A model generated the notes under the pieces. The model worked only from the letters and a program-made list of their open reading frames with translations. It ran no database searches and was not told where the DNA came from. This document shows, one piece after another, positions 21,801 through 25,725 of a DNA stretch of 25,725 nucleotides (the stretch's first letter is position 1; each line of letters begins with the position of its first letter). This stretch comes from Isoetes engelmannii. Taxonomy: Eukaryota; Streptophyta; Lycopodiopsida; Isoetales; Isoetaceae. The position numbers and the translations under genes are program-made. The stretch spans positions 1 through 25,725 of the forward strand of contig JAANSK020146678.1 in the NCBI GenBank assembly GCA_011763485.2, in the 5' to 3' direction.

Positions 21801-24281
21801 CCGAACTAAAGCCTACACAACAACCACAAAGGTAACTTTTCAACAAACACAAATGAGAAAAAGCCAACACAGTTTAATTTAATTACCTCCAAGCGAGGAA
21901 GCTTGGTTGTGCCAGCTTTTACACCTTCCTCTGTCAACCTCATCCTTTCCTGAAGCTTGTTCTTCACAAAACGGAGCTTTGCTTGCAATTCCCTAACGCT
22001 GGAAACCTGGCAACGTACATATACCATGTCCTCCTAAGTAGTTATGGAGGCCTAACCAGAACTTCCTTGTAAGAACTTGGTCCTAAACCCACCTTACTTG
22101 ACCTGTAGCTGTCATACCAAGACCGTTCATCATTGAAAGCTTCCTTCATGTCCTCCTTGTGGCGAGCTTTAGCAATGCGGACCATCAATGCTAACACCTG
22201 AAATGCATCATCCAAATACTCGAGACTTGAAAAATAAGGCCTGAGTTCACCCTTTGATGGATCGGAGTATGTGGTTGGTCCAGGAGTACAAGTTTCACTG
22301 CTGGCAACAGTCTCCAATAATGTAGCGTCCGTTTCTACTTCCCCTGAGGCCTTGACCAAAGATATTGTCCTCCTTTGCTTTCCCCTCTCTGGTTGTATGA
22401 TCCTACCAACATGAGCCAAAATATCATCATCAATCTCTGGAGAACTACGTTTCCGCTTTCGATTTTCAATTCCATCATTATCTTCACTCCCCAAAGTATC
22501 TGTTTTTATATCAGTAACATCACCTACATCTTTCTGTTCCCGCCCCTGCAGAAATGATGTGAAGTAGTCAGAACTTCAACAATGGAACCATTTTTCTTAG
22601 CTTAAAGTTCAACCATGGCCACTTTACCTCTAATGCATTCAAGAGTTCTGTCTTGCTCAATTTTAACCATTGCTCTGTTTTCATTGGCTTCAGTAGCAAC
22701 GCTGAAACGGCCTCCCTTATCATTCGAAACGTTTTCCCATCATAATCATCCTGAAAGTAATTATTAGCATTCCTATCAGGTCAGGTCATTACGTTACAAG
22801 ATATTGCATTACACAATGAATAAAAGGGATGGAAGATTCAAAGTGCGGTTGCCTGCAAATGCCTATCCAGAACTGCCGTTGCAGTGATTATTCGTCTCTT
22901 GTTGGCCAAATGCCGCCATGCCCCCAACTTAAGGCAAATCTACAAGATTAAGTGGCGAGAACTCTAGTATGATAATGTAAGGTTTGTTAAGTCCATTTTA
23001 ATAATGGCTTGTTAGGGTCATTTCCATAATGCAATAAGCTGGCCAAGTCCTCAGATACAAATGCAGGCAGCCATGTTTGCTGTGCAAAATCATTTTCTCC
23101 ATTTCTTATGAGCCAGTTTAAATTGTTACTTCATGTAAACTTCATGCCAGTTATCTTACTTACAGGATCTGAAATATGATATGACCGATGCACTGCTCTG
23201 CCCAAATAGCAACTAACTCCTTGAAACCCTGCTCCCAAATAGCACTAGAACATTGAACGATACAAAGGGGACACACATAGATTGGGGTAGTGGATTTGGT
23301 GAGAGTTGTTTTAGGCATTAGAGATAATAGCCAGATCAAAATGCAGCTCCAAGTTAATTAGAATGCCACATTATCAGCACTGAACAAGAAAAAATATGTG
23401 AATCTTTGACGAACACACACCACCTGTGCTACAATGATGCCTTCAGAAATATGTGTGCGTTTGTCATCAAGAAATTCTTCCACTTCTAGTACACTCATAC
23501 CACAAAGATCCATGGCCATTTCTTTGTCATCCTGTCTAGCATTTCCACCTGCAATTTCTGTTTTAATTACATAGTGACAGGCTGCCAAACATATGCCAAA
23601 TGCAAAAAAAAAAAAAAATACCTAGAGCAGCCCTAACAGAGGCAGCTTTGGAAGCCCCACGGACAAAGAGTAACTGAAACAAGTCTGCTTCAGCAACTGA
23701 CAATCCATAACGCCGCGCAAGTTTTAGAACAAGTGGATGGTTTTTCTCCTCATTTACAGCCAGTCGTGATTGTTCTGTTGCTTCAATTGTACCAATCAGT
23801 TCCTCCACGATAAGCAAAGCTTGTTTTCTGTAAAATGCATTATACTAAGAGGAGCCCCAAGTATTGATTCAGATTGCCTAAAATACTTGCTAATCTCAAT
23901 AAACCACATTATAAGACTACACAATATTGAATCTGTCTAGAAAAGGAACTCCAAAATTGCTTACACAGAAGAAGCAGAAGAAGCTAGTGCGGTTGGGTGC
24001 TGGAAATCAGAACCAATGGCTCCAATACTACGACCAAGAGATCGTAACAACTCCATACGCAATGCTCTTAATACAAATATAAGTTCCAAATGCTTTAACC
24101 ACTCTGTTTCTGTAAAAGGAAGATTAAGAGGCTGGGTCATAGATGTGGCATTTTGCAAGGCCGGAAGTAAGGTAGCTGGCAACTCGGATTTGAACTCTCG
24201 AAGCAAGTAAAGGATGTTGCTTTTCAATTCAGCAGGCTCAGACTTGCCATCAGAATAAGAGACCATCTGGGCAGAATCCAT
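15833..24281 (-). CDS. Tandem AAA+ ATPase, 22 exons, uncharacterised
   Basis: Exons (5' to 3'): 23965-24281, 23622-23827, 23424-23548, 22853-22939, 22628-22750, 22093-22545, 21887-22006, 21752-21812, 21594-21679, 20712-20756, 19126-19329, 18834-19038, 18613-18770, 18424-18548, 18240-18353, 18016-18157, 17672-17881, 17388-17507, 17087-17224, 16899-17018, 16717-16815, 15833-15955. They sum to 3381 bases, encoding 1126 residues with all phases consistent. AAA domain 1: Walker A GPSGTGKT (660-667), Walker B IIFFDE (718-723), sensor ATN (756-758), RR finger (769-770). AAA domain 2: Walker A GPHGTGKS (916-923), Walker-B position VLVLED (ending 965), sensor Asn 1010, RR 1026-1027. The N-terminal 600 residues hold two similar helical modules (137-174, 473-508) and a basic NRKRKR patch (314-319). 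Domain order resembles protist and bacterial tandem AAA+ proteins with winged-helix-like N termini. Substrate and role are unknown; a nuclear location is only inferred. Start: ATG at 24281 in strong Kozak context (A at -3, G at +4). Confidence 0.88.
16170..16224. repeat. 22-bp direct repeat in the last intron
   Basis: TCTAATCCATATCTGACTAGAG occurs at 16170-16191 and again at 16203-16224 within the 761-base intron between exons 21 and 22. It is probably a simple local duplication. Confidence 0.85.
19846..19873. repeat. 14-bp tandem duplication in intron 10
   Basis: CTGGCAACAACAAA is repeated head to tail (19846-19859, 19860-19873) in the 1382-base intron between exons 10 and 11 of the ATPase gene. 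Confidence 0.9.
20171..20276. repeat. 44-bp tandem repeat in intron 10
   Basis: Units start at 20171, 20215 and 20259 (the third partial), each opening with AAGATTCTTAT and containing GGAATTCATGAAAA or a close variant. The spacing is exactly 44. It explains part of the unusual length of this intron. Confidence 0.85.
22751..22852 (-). other. GC-AG intron of the AAA+ ATPase gene
   Basis: The fourth intron begins CAG|GCAACC rather than GT, and ends TTTCAG. Both flanking exons are open in phase 0 and continue the protein (…DRHLQ then DDYDG…), and no usable GT donor preserves the frame nearby. GC-AG introns are a known minor class in plants. Confidence 0.6.
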
Positions 24282-24494
24282 TTTGTATTGGGTTGTTACC
24301 TCTAATGCCGAATACAAGTCATATAGTTTGATTCAGCTGTAAGACCCAAACTCCTTGTGCCCACGACGTAATCACAATTCCACCTACGCTATACCGGCTG
24401 GGTGGTTTTTTTTTACTTTTGTCAATGTTGCCAAGGAAGAGCTAGGGTTCGTGCACTAGTAATATTCAGGTGGCCTTGTATCATTGTTGGTAAT
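24282..24494 (-). promoter_or_regulatory. 5' region of the AAA+ ATPase gene
   Basis: Leader and proximal promoter should lie here, between the start codon and the fold-back cluster. No clear TATA box is visible. On the minus strand TCTTACAG at about 24340 could be a splice acceptor of a 5'-untranslated intron. A T-run (24407-24415) is adjacent. Confidence 0.3.
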
Positions 24495-25357
24495 TTGGTA
24501 ATAAAGCATCCGTAATGCTCATTTGGTTTGGATTTGGTTTGGATTACTGTAAATTATAATTCGGTAATAAAGTATCCGTAGTGCTCATTTGGTTTGGATT
24601 ACTGTAAATTATGTACTAGGTAATTGGGAAGGGGTTATATGCCATGTAAAACCACTTGGTGGCAACTCGTGGCCGCCAGTCACGAGTTGCCACCGAGTGG
24701 TTTTATAGGGCATATAACCCCCTCCCTATCAATTGCCAAGCATAATGCATAGTTGGGGTGCAATTATGTTGAATAGAGTGGCTTACAACTAAAATTTTAC
24801 ATTAAATATCATTCCATATTATAATTTACATGTAATTATGGAGTAATTGGACCCAACCATGCATTACGGCTTATTTTATAACTGGAAAATATCACCTGAC
24901 ATCTGCGGAGCAGCGCCACTAATCTTCTTTTCCCTCTCCTGTTTTTCCGATTTCTCTCCGAAGGCATCCGTTGCTAAGTTTTGAAGAATTTTTGCAGTTT
25001 ATGCAACCTACTATTTCTTCTACAAAACTTCTGGTCAGAATATCGCTATGGATGTTGCTATCGTAATAGGTTATCTGGTAGAGAAAGGAGTCGAAGTAGG
25101 ATACTGATCTGTCGAAACTCCATACCCCAACTTGGAAGGATGCTCCAGACCTCCATACCCCAGTTTGTAAACTTCAAACTATTCAGAAACAGAAGATTGA
25201 TTTGTGCTGAAATGGTTTCATTTGTTGGAACTCCACGAGGTGTTTTGATGCACTTCTCTGTGATGTAGCTTGCAAGCATTCTTCCAGTAAAAAGCCCTTT
25301 CCTCAAGACTGGGATGTTTTGTGATGATCCCCCAATCCAAACCAAGTGAGCATTACG
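24495..25357. mobile_element. Nested MITE-like fold-back elements
   Basis: The terminal motif CGTAATGCTCATTTGGTTTG (24511-24530, continuing GATT) reappears inverted at 25334-25357 with one mismatch in 24. A near copy follows at 24573-24600, and a shorter inverted version (GCATTACGG) ends at 24869. The left 120 bases are a tandem duplication of about 55-65 bases (24495-24559, 24560-24613) sharing GATTACTGTAAATTAT. This pattern fits non-autonomous terminal-inverted-repeat transposons inserted into one another. The target-site duplication is unclear, so the superfamily is open. Confidence 0.55.
24630..24722. repeat. Long near-perfect hairpin
   Basis: Arms 24630-24671 and 24681-24722 pair over about 41 positions with only two or three differences, around a 9-base loop (24672-24680). 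Pairing continues more weakly outward through TAATTG / CAATT. It lies inside the fold-back cluster, about 350 bases upstream of the ATPase start codon. Confidence 0.9.
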
Positions 25358-25389
25358 TAAGGTAATCTTCATTCCCCACAGATTGCCTC

Positions 25390-25483
25390 GGAATTTCTTA
25401 GGCAGAGCCACTAGACTCGGCTGCGCATTCGTGGCTCTGCCTCTTGTGCGTCGCCTTGTCTAGTGGCCGACCTCAGAAATTCC
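25390..25483. repeat. Nested inverted repeats with alternative pairings
   Basis: Three perfect inverted pairs share this segment: GGAATTTCT (25390-25398) with AGAAATTCC (25475-25483); GCCACTAGAC (25407-25416) with GTCTAGTGGC (25458-25467); and GGCAGAGCCAC (25401-25411) with GTGGCTCTGCC (25431-25441). The last two use overlapping bases, so only one can form at a time. It may be the core of another fold-back element. Confidence 0.75.
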
Positions 25484-25640
25484 TTACGAAATCTTGTCGG
25501 TATGAAGATTATCTATTATTAATTAGTTTTTTGTGTTTCAAGGGTATTTTTTGGTAAGGGTTAGGGTTATGATTCTTGCCTTTTAAAGTATTTAAAATCG
25601 CATGATTGTGACATGGAGTGTAGCTTCTTGGTTTTAGCAT

Positions 25641-25725
25641 TTTTTTTATTTTTTTTTTTTTTGAAGGCAAGATCTGTATTAATCGAATGATAAAAACTTT
25701 GATACATACAGTTGAGTCCGAGGCT
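25641..25725 (-). mobile_element. LINE 3' end, truncated by the window edge
   Basis: A T-rich run (25641-25662), then GAAGGCAAGATCTGTATTAA and a TTTGATACATACAGTTGAGTC-like block, is the reverse complement of the LINE tail at 13083-13220. The element's body would lie to the right, outside the window. The interval 25484-25640 to its left shows no feature. Confidence 0.5.

Noticed and set aside
25058-25411. 117-codon minus-strand frame containing GGSSQNIPVL, slightly like the nucleotide-binding segment of HSP70
   Set aside because: Only a few residues match, and the frame runs through the terminal repeat of a fold-back element and into hairpin sequence, so it is not a plausible gene.

Overview
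This window is nuclear DNA of a land plant. It is AT-rich, with spliced genes that have GT-AG introns, a chromodomain-bearing Ty3/Gypsy fossil, LINE and SINE remnants and fold-back DNA elements. Two genes hint at a non-seed plant (moss, liverwort, lycophyte or fern): a vacuolar-iron-transporter-family protein that reads like the bacterial type, and a tandem-AAA+ ATPase of a kind I associate with protists and bacteria. That placement is inference, not proof.

Layout: 1-3.3 kb holds a tRNA-derived SINE and the decayed 3' part of a LINE. At 3.28-3.96 kb (minus strand) is a small gene with a ParB/sulfiredoxin-like core and a 52-residue tandem duplication. From about 4.7 to 11.1 kb lies repeat-dominated DNA: a possible gene fragment, two copies of a roughly 0.55-kb repeat, and a heavily decayed chromovirus whose head region has been duplicated. 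The stretch 11.1-13.1 kb shows no gene. At 13.24-14.05 kb (minus) is an intronless GC-rich VIT/CCC1-family gene with a clear TATA/CCAAT promoter; its 3' flank is the tail of an antisense LINE. At 15.83-24.28 kb (minus) is a complete 22-exon gene for a 1126-residue protein with two AAA+ domains. Every splice phase closes by hand translation. Upstream of it, 24.5-25.4 kb, is a nested cluster of fold-back (MITE-like) elements with a near-perfect long hairpin. A second copy of the LINE tail enters at the right edge.

The three host genes have no obvious shared pathway. All three lie on the minus strand, separated by repeat-rich spacers. The large ATPase is the main item of interest: two diverged AAA+ modules (canonical Walker B in the first, swapped acidic pair in the second), a basic nuclear-localisation-like patch, and a repeated helical module in the N-terminal half.
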